From Apostichopus japonicus (lineage: Eukaryota; Echinodermata; Holothuroidea; Aspidochirotida; Stichopodidae): a stretch of 64,000 nucleotides of DNA. The translations under genes and the position numbers were made by a program. Positions 12,201 to 22,900 of the stretch are shown piece by piece. The stretch lies in NCBI RefSeq assembly GCF_037975245.1, contig NC_092576.1, positions 28,759,111 to 28,823,110 on the forward strand, in the 5' to 3' direction. The notes beneath the pieces are model-generated. The model was not told the origin of the DNA. It did not search any database and saw only the letters and a program-made list of their open reading frames with translations. The first letter of the stretch is position 1, and each line of letters begins with the position of its first letter.

Positions 12201-14665
12201 CTCGGTAGAGTTAACTACTATCTAGCTATGCAACACTTTTCACAGTTGAAGGCTGAGCAATGAGTTGGGATATGGATATACATTGATGCAGTGATATGCG
12301 AGACTTGAAGTAGCAACTCGTCTCCTCTGATATCTGTTTTTAATAACAATGCTAGAAATACCGTTGTTACTCTTAATAACTACAGGACAATATCTACTCC
12401 CTTTTGTAAATGTCATTTCCGTTCTCTATAGTGATCTTTCCAACAATGAATTACATCACTTTCATCAAGGCTACTTTAACGGACTAGAGGAAATTCCTTA
12501 CTTGTGAGTAAAGTTGTTTTTAGCCAAAGCTTTATCAATCTTGTTCATGTGAAGTACTGCTGGACTGGCTTGTTCATATTATATGAAACAGGAGTGATTT
12601 AATATGATTGCGGTGTTTTCACGTGTTGTACATATATCTATGTCAAATAATGAACGGCAATGACCGTTGGTTTCTTACTTTGGCCGACGACAATTTTGTA
12701 TGATATTACCTGCCAAGTGTGGTGATAATATGAAAATAGACCATCACACAGATAATGCTTCATGTCATTCAAATCTTCATATCATTAATACAAATTACGA
12801 AAGTATTTCCATTTCATTTTAATTTTCTACCAAGGTTTTATTATTTATACACAGATTATTTATATCCAAAACATCTCTTGCAGGTCACTTTCTGGAAACA
12901 ACATTCGACAACTGCCGGCCGATCTCTTTAGTAATATCACAATCAGTTATTGCATGTAAATAATTTTAATAACTCCATAAAGTACTATGTAAATTTATTC
13001 TTATGAAAATACCACCAAGTAGTCAAACTATGAACAGTTCATGCAGATATATGTCCTACTTTAAAGAGAGCTTAAAATGACATAGGCCTAGTCCTGCTTC
13101 TCGGGTGTATAGTAGCCATAATACACATTATACAGCATTCCTCTTAACCAACGAACATCCTACGCACCTTTTATTGACATTCAATTAAATACAACGTTAT
13201 AGAAAGTTGGCATTTTCTACATTTACCACTGCCATTGGTAACATTTGTGCCAATTTAATGAATAAATGTTAAGACATTTTTACGTAAATCCTCAGATGAA
13301 TATATATATTTTTTTTTTACTTTTATACTCATTCATCGTGATTGACGCATATTCTCATTGTTCTCTAATATTTTTTTCATTTAAATTTAAAACCCAATCA
13401 GATCACACAAAGTCAAATCCTAATCCTTGAAATTATCAGTCGTTTTCTCTTCATACGCGTTAGTTTTGTTGGTCTCTTTATTTGTTATTTTATCATATTC
13501 TGCAGAGACCTTTCAAACAACAGTTTAACGGAAATACCGTTCGGGCTGTTTAATTCTAGCCATACGAAACACAGCGCGCAGATCCTACTATTGCAACGGA
13601 ATAACCTCACTCGTGTTCGACATGCATTCTTCGATGGATTTAGTAGACTAGGACATATGTGAGTAACATACTTGATTGTTTGTAGACTGGCCAGGTTTAT
13701 GTTTTCGGCTCATGGTCTTATATAAACCATAACATAATAACATCATTTCACCCATCAATCTTTTTAACACTTGCATTCTTCTTTCGGTTTAAGATTTCTC
13801 AATAACAACGAAATCAGTGAAGTGGAGGAAAATGCTTTTGCAGACATGCCTATTAAAAACATGTAAGTCAGAACTTGGTCTTATCAGTTAATCCATTTCA
13901 ACATGTTTTTATTACTTGTTTTCTCTTCGCTTCACGAGATCATGGATGAATGACATTAAGTAACTTTCATTTTATTTCAAAGCTACCTCTTTAACAACAA
14001 AATTACAAAACTCCAGAACTGTTCATTCACGAAGACGAAATTAAAACCAACTCTGTGAGTACCAGTCGAACCAGTCAATGGTTGTTTTTCTTGTTGGCAG
14101 CAGTGGCGTGCGGAGGAATGTGAATGTGTTGGTTAAGTGGGTGTAGAGGGCCGGGTCAGGGAGTCAAATTCAACATTCCGCGACCGAGTTAAGGAGGGGA
14201 ATGAACCTTAATATAAGGGCATGGTACGGCTAAAGTTGTAACCGACTTTCATATAGAGGTAATAATTAAGCCTATAGAGTATCTCTGAACGACAGGCTGT
14301 GTTTTTAAGTACGTACATTGTATCAGGTTGGAAAAGGATCGGAGTGATTTTTTTTTTGAGGCATTTGAGACATTCCCCCCAACTGATGATGAGAGGGGAT
14401 GGTCACATCCACTAACCTATCTACCCTCCTGCTAATAATGACAACAGAACATTTCGTAAATGAATAGAATGCACAGTTTTTAGACTGATGTTTCATTGCT
14501 TTTTTTCTTCTTTTCATCCGAATATTTAGTAACCGTGAAAATATATTTTATTTTTTTAACTCCGCGTCATTTCTCTATTTGTGTCCATCAAAGACATCTT
14601 TACAAAAACCGTCTTGAATACATCTCAACGAATGCTCTCGAATGTATGCCCGGTCATATGACACT
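204..14665 (+). CDS. Gene 1 LRR exon array (21 exons)
   Basis: Exons 204-275 to 14594-14665 each encode one leucine-rich repeat, apart from 13506-13658, which encodes two. Most are 72 nt, beginning with the third base of a codon and ending with the first two. The repeated pattern is hydrophobic-D-L-S-x-N-x-I/L-x-x-I/L-P-x-x-L/F-F-x5-L-x-x, as in 1593-1664 (DLSRNFIKEIPKEFF) and 11430-11501 (DLSGNRLEALP). Exon 9875-9949 is 75 nt, 13794-13862 is 69 nt and 10358-10428 is 71 nt. Donors are mostly GTAAGT; exon 3667-3738 uses GTTAGT and 2062-2133 uses GTAATT. The introns hold LINE, transposon and microsatellite sequence listed separately. Confidence 0.8.
555..1005 (+). mobile_element. LINE reverse-transcriptase relic in a gene 1 intron (internally deleted)
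   Basis: Frames read VFLDMSKAFDTINHSIYY, later GDIACGVPRGSVLGPLLFII, YVNDICHV and LFADDTNLL. These are the RT motifs D-x-S-K-A-F-D, G-V-P-x-G-S-V-L-G-P and the catalytic F-A-D-D of a CR1/L2-like non-LTR element. Stops and frameshifts interrupt it. Compared with gene 2 this copy lacks the segment after FADD and everything after about 30710, where it jumps to flanking sequence. Confidence 0.7.
1154..1194 (+). repeat. GAT/GAC-rich microsatellite tail (gene 1 intron)
   Basis: Runs of GATGACGAC-type triplets follow AATAAACAGAAGAAACACAA. The same arrangement is at 31887-31936 and, decayed, near 58451-58475. It looks like the microsatellite 3' tail of an old non-LTR element. Reverse frames through it give poly-Ser and are not genes. 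Confidence 0.5.
2562..2632. repeat. AT/GT microsatellite (gene 1 intron)
   Basis: Alternating TA and TG runs. No coding potential. Confidence 0.65.
4500..5050. repeat. TAGGCCTA-rich segment with short tandem repeat
   Basis: AGGCCTA and its variants recur many times here. Between about 4842 and 4895 a roughly 20-bp unit containing GGCCTAGTACTTAGTAGTA is repeated in tandem. No coding potential is visible. Such TAGGCCTA-dense DNA is familiar from marine deuterostome genomes; that is background knowledge, not proof. Confidence 0.5.
5052..5139 (+). repeat. Internal direct repeat, left copy
   Basis: The segment beginning CGTCAGGCCAACTTAC and ending in AACAGTTTTATTTTATTTTG recurs at 6309-6392 with a few changes. 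The two copies bracket about 1.2 kb holding the Myb/SANT relic and a pyrimidine-rich stretch. They could be termini of a nested insertion. Confidence 0.55.
5281..5448 (+). pseudogene. Myb/SANT-like DNA-binding domain relic in the transposon
   Basis: The frame reads VKRKRCPDFSEVETLTFVEF, then VSTHKALLFGTGRKGSSKEE and KVKERYVNS, ending at TGA 5446-5448. The K-R-x-P-x-F-S-E-x-E...L...V..H K..L-F-G pattern with a K-rich linker is that of Myb/SANT-like (Myb_DNA-bind_5 type) domains, which accompany Harbinger transposases. The expected Trp of helix 3 is not seen, so the domain is cut short or interrupted by an intron at GGTATGTG. The frame upstream looks non-coding. Confidence 0.5.
6270..6392 (+). 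repeat. Internal direct repeat, right copy, with dispersed repeat motif
   Basis: This contains the second copy of the 5052-5139 repeat (from 6309). It is preceded by TGAAGAAGATCCTGCTGGAA, the plus-strand form of a dispersed motif that also occurs inverted at 8228-8285 and 34715-34772. Confidence 0.55.
7250..7620 (-). mobile_element. LINE reverse-transcriptase C-terminal relic inside the transposon
   Basis: On the minus strand, frames joined by one frameshift read LTTLSTRRLRGDLTEAFKIM, then SFTRGHLMKLCPKYSKLNVR, then FSVRVVSEWNALPQSAIDAT and IYQFKGLLDRHL. This is the conserved C-terminal region of CR1/L2-type non-LTR retrotransposon polymerases (R-x-R-G-D-L-x-E-x-F-K; R-V-V-x-x-W-N-x-L-P; F-K-x-x-L-D). 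It is a 5'-truncated, frameshifted insertion nested in the Harbinger-like element, or carried by it. Confidence 0.68.
7935..7993 (+). repeat. GATGAC microsatellite (gene 1 intron)
   Basis: GATGACGACGATGAC repeats follow ACAATAAA, just right of the transposon. It is shared with gene 2 (about 34459-34490) and gene 3 (about 61083-61130), with different unit numbers. Confidence 0.5.
8228..8285 (-). repeat. Dispersed repeat with GATCCT/AGGATC hairpin (gene 1 intron)
   Basis: The sequence GTAAGTTGGCCTGACGTTTC is followed by GATCCTAGCAGGATCTTCTT, an inverted repeat around a 3-nt loop. Its reverse complement matches 6270-6325 inside the transposon. It is present in genes 1 and 2, so it predates their duplication. 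Confidence 0.6.
10358..10428 (+). CDS. Gene 1 LRR exon of 71 nt (frame-breaking)
   Basis: This matches gene 2 exon 36853-36924 and gene 3 exon 62854-62925, both 72 nt. The T-run after GACAC has four Ts here and five in the other copies. Using the normal GTAAGT donor, the missing base shifts the downstream frame. A GTGTAA four bases further on would give 75 nt and restore phase. The four-T frame (F-P-G-I-M-K-L-E-A) fits the LRR consensus better than the five-T frame (F-S-R-N-H-E-V-R-S). Confidence 0.7.
11205..11300 (+). repeat. tRNA-like SINE relic (gene 1 intron)
   Basis: TGGTGATTGAGTGGTAGAGCTC resembles a tRNA-derived pol III A box region. A degenerate tail, ACGGATTATTGTCAAAAC, lies about 45 bases on. 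It is shared by genes 2 (about 37695-37790) and 3 (about 63640-63740), so it is old. It does not fold as an intact tRNA. Confidence 0.35.
13506..13658 (+). CDS. Gene 1 double-LRR exon
   Basis: This 153-nt exon encodes two consecutive repeats without an intron between them: DLSNNSLTEIPFGLFNSS, then ILLLQRNNLTRVRHAFFDG. The acceptor is TGCAG and the donor GTGAGT. Gene 2 has the same exon at 40286-40438, so the fusion (intron loss) predates that duplication. Confidence 0.8.
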
Positions 14666-15125
14666 GTAAGTTAAGAACTGGTGCTTTTTTGCATCTATTA
14701 AAACATTGAAACTTTTGTTCACTTTTTCTAAGCCATTGTTTATTAACACAACATTGGACATTGTCCAAAACATTTCATATCCTTACATTTTGAGCACCCT
14801 TGGTCCTTAGCTTGTACATAGGAATGTATGTTCTGTGGATTTATGTTGCTTTGTTTACACTTATAAATGTTATGTCTAATGTCCTCGTTTCTTTTGAAGG
14901 ATGGTTTGTTTTCCAATATCGATCAAAAATAAATCAGTAAAATATCAATATATATGAATTCACAAATGTGGTGTTTTATACCACGACAGAATAGAATTCC
15001 ACGGTAATACTTATGGCAATATATGAGTCCAACATTGTCAATACATCAGTTGGTCACTTCAAGATTCAACACGAACAGATATTAATTCACAGTAAATATG
15101 TTTGCATCATTATTATTCCTAACAG

Positions 15126-15806
15126 ACTGCTTAGCTGTGGTTACCTAAAGTCTCTGCCAATGTCAAACAGAAGTATCACCAGGTATTGTAAAAACAAAGT
15201 AAAACTACAAAACAAATTCTTCATGGCGTTTATAATAAAAGAAAATGGTATTTCTGTTAATCTCCAAATGCTATCACTCAACAACGTATATGCGAATAGG
15301 TAGACGTGTTCTCACGAATCTGAGATAAATAAACTGCAACTACACTTTCCGTTTATATATTGTTTTCATGAAAGTCGCTGCGTGAATGCAACATATACCT
15401 GAAAATGCTATATCTTTATAAACGCTTAATGTATTCGTTGGTGTATAAAATATAATATCAGCTAAAACAAACATAGCAGTAAACAAAAGTTTCGTTAACA
15501 TTTAAGCAGATTTTTTTTATCAACTGTTCATTCATCCAGCTCACTAATAAGAAAATAAAAACCACAACCGTCCTGTTAACGCGTTCACATTGCAAATGTT
15601 TATTTGTTTTGTTTTTCTTCAAAGTGAATGCGTTACCAGCAGTTTTGTCCCTAAACTAATTTTTAGGGGACTTAAAGATATCTTCTATGAGGTCCTACGA
15701 CACCAAGGCTTCAATTGTACATTGAACTCTCGGACAGCTATATGTCGACCTTGTCCCACTGGTAGCTATGGTAACGAAAGTGGCCAATGTACTCCTTGCC
15801 CGGCAG
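15126..15806 (+). CDS. Gene 1 C-cap and first GCC2/GCC3 exons
   Basis: Exon 15126-15182 (57 nt) closes the LRR solenoid and exon 15625-15806 (182 nt, donor GTGAGT) follows. The second encodes a linker with Cys residues and then the CxPCPxGxYGxESGxCxPCPAG pattern typical of GCC2/GCC3, or ephrin-receptor-like, Cys-rich modules. The intron between them is 442 nt. The phase-1 end joins the next exon as Gly. Confidence 0.77.
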
Positions 15807-16264
15807 GTGAGTAAAAATCATAACGAACTACTTAAGTATGCCAGTATTGTTTACAGGCTTTCAGGGGTGGGAGGGTGTTGGAGCGTGTTGGAGTGGGGAA
15901 ATTATAATCTCCCGACTGATTAGTCTATGGATCCTTTTTATGAAATCAGCAAAGACGAATGGCGGATTTAATAAGGATAGGTATAGTCTGGGGCCGCTGA
16001 AAAAAATTTACAAGTGGGAGGTATTTTGGTCCTCCGCCAGTACAAAATCGACGTTTACTGGTCAAATGCTGCAAACAGAGTCTGATTTCAATTTCAAATG
16101 AGATCTATAATCATTTAGATCAACAACGTCCACGAAAACAAAATTACTTGATGTCGAGTATCGGAGCATATCAAAATATTGCACTATAATATGTCATAGC
16201 TTAAGCCTCATTTGGAATTTAATAGATTGATTATATTTATCAGTAGCCTTCTTTGCTCCTATAG

Positions 16265-17868
16265 GTGGTTTTTATCAAGATGATATCGGAACCAATTCGT
16301 ATCTTCACTGTCATAACGGTAGCTTCGTTAAAAATGGAAATGGCTCGTCAGCAACGCAGTGCATATTGTGTCCCGAGGGAACTAAACAAAGTACTTTCGC
16401 TGGATACCGAGCCTGTCTCTGCAAAGAGAACTACACTCGCTTGCATCGATTCGAGAAATGCTCAGTATGTCTAGAAGAAGGATTGAATTGTTTTCAAGAT
16501 TATAAGGCTCTTTCACATGGCTATTACTGGAATTGGACTTTTCCCAATGCAAGTTTAATGGAATATTCTAATTTTGTACTGAACCTACAAACTGAAAATG
16601 TACATTATGATCAATCCACCGTTGAATATCAACAGTTGATTCCCAGAGTATTTGCTTGTTCAAGACCTGAACATTGTGTGAATAATAACAGTCATGAAGT
16701 TGATAGAATAGCTGGTTCATGTGCGGTGGGTTACAGAGGATGGCTCTGTAGTAAGTGCGTGAGGGGGTATTATTCTGTCTTAGGATTTTGCCTTCCGTGT
16801 CCACATATTGTGTGGGTTTGTTTTGAAATCAGTATGACTGTTTGTATTTTCATCATATTCCTAGTGTTTGTGATTGTGAAAAGCAAGAAGCAGAATCGTT
16901 CAAAAGAAGGGAGAACCATAGCAGACAATGTATCATCTAGAGTCAAAATTGTTCTAGGTTTTTACCAGGTTATTGGTGAGCTATTCGAGGCATTTCACAG
17001 TGTCAGTTGGGCTGGAATGTTACATTATGTTGGGGAATGGATGACGGTACTTGAATTTAACATTTTGAGGTTGATTGTGAAACCACATTGCTTACACGAG
17101 AAGCTTTCATTGGATCCTAAGCTCCAATTTAAAATTGCTCTCTTGTTTCCCCTTGTCGTTATTTTGATTGCGTTTACTTGTCAACACATTTTTAGAGTCT
17201 ATTTCAAGTACAGAAAACGCTACGATGCGCATGATCTGAAACTTAGGCTTGCCGAAACGAGATCTGCACTATCGACGTATGTCCTGTTAATTCTGTTTGT
17301 AACATATCCATCAACGTGTGACATCATATTCAGTTTGTACCCTGGTGCCTGTGATACATTTGCGGTTTAAAAAGAAAATGATATTTCAATCACTCTGCTT
17401 CGCACTGATTATGACATTGTCTGTAGTGATCTCCTCTATTATCAGATATTTGCTTTTCTTGCTACTCTTCTTTATGTTATATCTTTTCCTGTATTACTCT
17501 TACTTTTTTTGAGTAAATATATCAAGAGAGAGCGTGCTCACGACCATATTTCTGAGCCAGACACAAACCTTCTCAACAGTAAAGATAGCTTAATGAGCCA
17601 GCCTATCGCATTGAACAGTAGTGATAATAACGCAGAAACTCGTGCCATTCCCGTCTGGCTGAACTTTTTCTGTGAGAATTTCAAGCCCGGATTTTGGTTT
17701 TGGGAAATTCTGGAACTTGCCAGGAAGGTCATGCAGACAATGTTGATTACATTACTAGGATGGGATGATCCACTGACCATGTTATTTACTACCGGTGTGT
17801 CTGTGTTGTTCCTCACACTCCACGTGAAGTTTTCACCAATGAAGAGCCCTTTTGAACAACGATTACAG
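16265..17868 (+). pseudogene. Gene 1 large membrane-domain exon with in-frame stop
   Basis: The 1604-nt exon continues the GCC2/GCC3 module (GGFYQDDIGTNS, then CxLCPEGTKQS), a Cys-rich ectodomain and the membrane region. Reading in phase from 16267, codon 368 is TAA (17368-17370), where gene 2 has TAC. Downstream of the stop the same frame is open to the donor at 17869 and still encodes the conserved FWFWEILELARK segment. This points to a young nonsense change. Truncation would leave about four hydrophobic segments. Confidence 0.82.
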
Positions 17869-18504
17869 GTGAGTCCAGAAAAATTAGCGATATACTTGTA
17901 ACGACGGCTGTTTAAGGTATTTAAAACAGGAATGCATTGCAAGTATAAAAAATGTTTCTCGTTGCGTGGAGTTTTACAGAAATAAACCATATGATTGACA
18001 AAGCGTGATATACCTATACTTATGAATAAAAATCGTGGTTTGTAAATACAACAGTTTTGTCCTGTTGGTTAATAACATCTTTTTCCATCAATATTTCATG
18101 GTACTATTGATAAAACAGCACCTGCAACTAACTTTAAATGCATGCGATTCAAGTATACATTGCTCCGAGAACTCCCGTATCAGTGTTTAATATCGCAACG
18201 TAGGATGAGTCATTTATGTTAGTGATATAGTTAGTAATCGTTAAGTCGAATTTGGAAAAACCCTCAGTTGACCTAACATGACCACTTTTGAGTAGTCACG
18301 TGACCGCTTCTGCTGTGACGAGTTCAACCATTTCTGATTTCCAGGTATTGCATGAGTCTACAAAGTCTAAAGATCACGTAAAGTAATCTACTAGTAAAAC
18401 GGCTTCTTGGTTATCAAAAGCAAATACTTAGAAAACAAACGATAACAAGTGCGCACATATAAAGTCACTGATTTTCTTTATATCCATAAATTTCCTCCTT
18501 TCAG

Positions 18505-18631
18505 CTCTTTTCCCTGGCTGTGATTTTTGTGAACGTTCTCTTCGCTGCTGTTCCTATGTCCAGTGACTACGGAAATTACATATCAATTGGTATTATAACT
18601 TTAGACGCGGCCATTATAGTTATTGTTTCAG
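18505..18631 (+). CDS. Gene 1 penultimate exon (last two membrane segments)
   Basis: This 127-nt exon follows a TTTCAG acceptor. It encodes two hydrophobic stretches, LFSLAVIFVNVLFAAV and ISIGIITLDAAIIVIVSG, separated by PMSSDYGNY. It joins the large exon at phase 0 and ends at phase 1 before GTACGA. It lies downstream of the gene 1 nonsense codon. The gene 2 copy (45231-45357) encodes the same residues. Confidence 0.72.
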
Positions 18632-19497
18632 GTACGACTGTTCTCAATACAAATTGGAAATATTCTAGAATCTCTGCTTAGAAAACTTGCGTTATCAACG
18701 TTGTTAGTGTAAATGGAAAACAGACAGCAAAATTTGAACGAATATCGATAACCATAAAGTTCTAGACAACATGTTCTCAAAATTGTGTCCTCTTCAATAG
18801 TGTCAGATGGAGAAACTATTTGTGAAGTAAGACTACAAACTAACATCAATAATTCTTCATTGTCGAGTATACACTTTAGATAACAGTACTTTTAATTGTA
18901 TATGTATATATTGTATTACAGTTTTATTTGCATTAAGAACATTAAGAATATCAGCGAGAAAATTTAAACTTAATAGTTCATACTTTAACAGCTAACAGTA
19001 CCATTGTTCATTGCTGTTGCATGTTACCCAATTTACAAGAGCACAATCAGCTGAACTTGTATGAAGAGTGATGTCTTGGGTACTCAAATAGTTGTCCCTG
19101 AATCATTTACTGACGGCAGTTTCATTATGTGTTAAATAAAAAAATATATCAGACGGGCGAAAGTTGTATTATCGTCTTCGACGACGACCTCTCAGTGATG
19201 GTGAACTTATTAACTTTGTTTGCTGTCAATGTTGAACAAAATCACCAGTAGTGAAACCCCAAAATGGTCCAGACAGTTGAATAAGCGAGGCGGAGTTATC
19301 GTATATTAGTAGAACTGACGAATTTTGAAACTTTTAGACCGATTACTCCATCTCCGTTAGAGAAATGATGTTGAATAGACCATGCAGTTATGTATAATGA
19401 TAGCTTAGCGTGTTGCTTAAAGTTATGATTTTCCAAGTTTATTTGTATATTCTCTAGAAAGCAAACTATAACGTTATTTCTCTCATTTAAATCACAG

Positions 19498-19574
19498 GTG
19501 AGGCAATACTTACCGCGTACCGTTACATCAAAAGACGGTGTCAAAGAAACTACATCGATTACCTTTCCATGTAA
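19498..19574 (+). CDS. Gene 1 terminal exon and stop
   Basis: After the ATCACAG acceptor the phase-1 frame encodes GEAILTAYRYIKRRCQRNY, then IDYLSM and TAA at 19572-19574. The tail is short, basic and Tyr-rich, as expected for a cytoplasmic C-terminus. Gene 2 has the same exon at 46225-46301. Confidence 0.7.
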
Positions 19575-19928
19575 TTATGAATTGGTTCCACATCTACACA
19601 TCGAAACTGTCGGCTCTAAAAGCGATATGACTATTTCTTCAATCAAAGTCTCGGAATATTGACCTGACTAAGAAATGCTATTTTTTAATAGTTAAATGTG
19701 TATATCTGTCAAGTCCCTTTCTCACAACCCAGATTATGTTATGGAATAATAAGGGTTATTATGTTAGCACTTTAAATATTTTTTCTAAAAACTCTTCATT
19801 GGCATGAAAAATGTACTTGTCGTCCTTTTCTTGAGTTGCCGTTCAGCCACACGAACATTGTAAATACACATCTTATTAGCTTTACATTGAAATAAGTCAA
19901 AATTGTTCATGTTATCACCGAAATCCGA

Positions 19929-19934
19929 AATAAA
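19929..19934 (+). terminator. Candidate polyadenylation signal of gene 1
   Basis: AATAAA lies 355 nt after the gene 1 stop codon, at the same relative place as the gene 2 signal. Confidence 0.28.
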
Positions 19935-22900
19935 TTGCCCGCGTAACTCAAAGTAACCCCTTAGCTCTCAGATGTCGTAAATGGTTGGCGTCGTATTTCA
20001 ACGCAATCATTTACGACAAGCAATGTAATTAATAACACATTCACTGATTAATGGATAAACCCCGCGGCGGCAAATATGAAACGTAGTCTACTTAAATAGT
20101 CAACGTTGCTGATGAACTTGTCTTGTTTGTTGTTGTTGAAGTCATTAACATTGGTCAGATAACATTTTAACAGTAGTTACTACTTCTTTACGCTGTCGCT
20201 GAGGTTCCATTGTCGTCACTTTTAATATGTTTTGAAACTTATTGTACTATGTTTTCTCCAAAAGGGAAAACGCAGAATGCTGTACATGAAATAGCTATTC
20301 AGTATATGTAATCCCTTCATCTCGAAAAATGACATAATGAATATGACGCAAAATGCTCTCAGAATTGTGTGTTCTGTAAAAATCATCGGAATAGCTTTGA
20401 TGTAAAGACTGTTTAATGAACAGCTAATGTAGGAGTTCCTCTGTTATAAATTGTTAATGAACAACGATCGCTATGTCATGGTATGTTACATTTGCATGTT
20501 TTTCGTGGTCAGTCATTATATTGTAGAAAGTAAGTATTAAGTATAATACGCTTTGAAATCACTTCTTATTCTAATGACGGTAGACCTAGCTCTTATCTGT
20601 CTTTAATTCTTTGTTGTAATTACAAATTGTTAGTGACACGCTGTATCATAAAGCACAAAGAAATACAAAGAAACAGTTCAAATTCTATAAAGTAACATAT
20701 TTAACATTATATTCTGTTATTACATACTGTACTCAGCTAAAATAGTAACCAGACTAGTGAAGAGCTATAAAGAAATACTTGCCTGCTCTGGCTTGCAATA
20801 GAGTAAATCATCCATTAACCACATGACAAATGTCACTGTTTTCATGTTTAACCTGTAATCCTATATCTTGATTTGTTTGTTGAGCCGATGTATGTTATCA
20901 AACAGTTAAAGTTTGTTTTCCTCGTTCTTAAGAATAGTTTATTAGATAAATAATTGAGCGTTTTCGATTTTAAATTATCACCACTAAACGCAGTTTTCTA
21001 TTTATCTATTTTGTCTTATCGTACGGACTTACGGTGACCGGTTTTCTTTTCGACATGCTCTTAACTCGAGTTCAGACTAATGCAAATTTTCTTCGTGTAG
21101 TATTTTGCATGTCGCTGCTGCTTGGTGACATCGCGGTGGATTGTTTAATATTATTTTCCTTTGCTAGGTTCTTTCTACAACGCACGCTGATATCGTGTCC
21201 TAAGTTCTACTTCCATCCCTTCAGGAAAAATTCGGTCGCCTTTCACAGAAACGGAAATTACTACATACATACACTTGGTTCGATTATGAGAGTTCTTACT
21301 TGAGAATAAACGTAATTCAGCTTCAGATACGATTGAAAATGTATTTACCAGTTTTGTTGAGGATAGACCGCTACGTTAGCAACTCAAGTAACAGCAAGTA
21401 ACAGTATTACAATTGTAATGAAGTTTACGGTATGCATTCATTTATCCACTTTAACGAAGCTAAGTATCTGCAGCAATAATTCATAAATAACATACTTACA
21501 TACACTGAAAATTCAATGCACTTCATACATTTATTAATATGGTCGTTTACTAACCAAACCGTGTTGCTTGTATGAGTAGGGCGTTGCACCCTACACCCCT
21601 ACTTGTTTACACATTAGTTTTAAGTACTTTCTGTTTCAACTAAGTACTAAGAAGTACAATACGTACTACCACTGAATAAATGAAAGATAAAAAATTGATA
21701 TGCTCCTTAATTTACTAACAAGCGTTGGGGTATTTTCACTTTTGTTTCTCAACGAAGTACAGGAAAATAATAGTTCCGAGTTTACCACCTTCATAGCAGA
21801 TAATTTATACAAATTATAAATATGCAAGAAACGTGACCGCGTTTTGAATTTTCCTTTTAATATCTGCATTTCAAAAGTAAACAGCTCTTGCCTTAAACCC
21901 AATCACTCACGGAAGGACCATGGACACCAATGACAACACAGTTTCAAACCTAAGCCCTTGACTATCCTATTTTACAAAGATATTAGCATGTTCAACAGGT
22001 TAAATGACATCGGTACAACAACTTATGTACTATGCGATCTACAGAGTAGATGAACTGAATGCGTGCAAATGAACAGACTACTCTTAATTAAAGGGGCTTC
22101 CATTGAGTTGTCAGTCATTTATCAATCAAGCACATTCCTCGAAATGACCATTCACCTCTGACAAATTTGAACTTATCTGGAATTTATAATTGTTTAAATA
22201 TAGATTAATATATCAATGTAAGGCCTAACACGACTGACTATTTGTGCCATCTTGTCACTGGTAACATGTCACACCCAGAAACAGAAGTGTGGAAAATCTA
22301 ATCAGTTTCATTATACCTCAATAACGCAGTAATCCTAAGTACCTAATTATATGAACAAATAACCTCAACGGTTCATACAGAAGAGACAATTGATATGAAG
22401 TGTTTTACTCAAGGATACAAGTTAATGATTGATTTGACGCAAATATGTCACCAAAACAGAACTAGCATTGTTATCAGTCGACCCTGATAAACATAAGGTG
22501 AAACCTATATGCACTCTTAAATTTATTTAATGATATTATTAAAATGCACTATGACATGCTTTGTTCTACCATATCAATGCTAATGGGTCTGAATTTACAA
22601 AAGCAACTATCTGGTTTCAGTATCTAAAGAACGAAATTGAAAGCAAATTCAAAAGAAAGAGAAACTTTACGGCTTTGCCTTTATAACTAACGTCATACAC
22701 ATAATACATAACGACGATTTACATGATGTATTCCTTCCTTTACAACGTTTCTGATTAAGATTTGCTTACTTGCTGTCAGTATAATTTGTTGGCTTCGTAC
22801 CAGACGTGTGCCTTTTCGTTCGTTGATGTGGATGACACTAACATGCACTGATTAACGGTTTTGTATTTAAATATACTGATTAATATTGATAAAGATTCAA

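Larger units (their letters stand above)
204..19574 (+). pseudogene. Gene 1: LRR / GCC2-GCC3 / multi-pass membrane receptor-like gene, 5'-incomplete, probably disabled
   Basis: Twenty-six exons are visible, matching exons 8-33 of gene 2: 204-275, 1416-1487, 1593-1664, 2062-2133, 2811-2882, 3422-3493, 3667-3738, 8513-8584, 8688-8759, 9229-9300, 9875-9949, 10358-10428, 10954-11025, 11430-11501, 11887-11958, 12432-12503, 12884-12955, 13506-13658, 13794-13862, 13983-14054, 14594-14665, 15126-15182, 15625-15806, 16265-17868, 18505-18631, 19498-19574. Each is flanked by AG and GT and keeps the LRR frame. The signal-peptide, N-cap and first LRR exons must lie left of the window. Two lesions are visible: an LRR exon of 71 nt instead of 72 (10358-10428), and an in-frame TAA at 17368-17370 where gene 2 has TAC (Tyr). 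The stop removes the last five or so membrane segments. A 3.85-kb transposon sits in the intron 3739-8512. Splice sites are otherwise preserved, so it is a recent pseudogene, a truncated receptor, or carries assembly errors. Confidence 0.8.

Noticed and set aside
17538-17990. 150-residue minus-strand open frame (and 44322-44717 in gene 2)
   Set aside because: It lies antisense to the membrane exon, whose + frame continues the conserved protein; the antisense frame has no domain.
21034-21303. 89-codon frame with hydrophobic stretch in spacer 1, partly matched at 47698-47892
   Set aside because: The similarity is explained by the tandem duplication. Open length and downstream frame differ, there is no recognisable domain, and the second copy is broken by about 400 bp of extra sequence.
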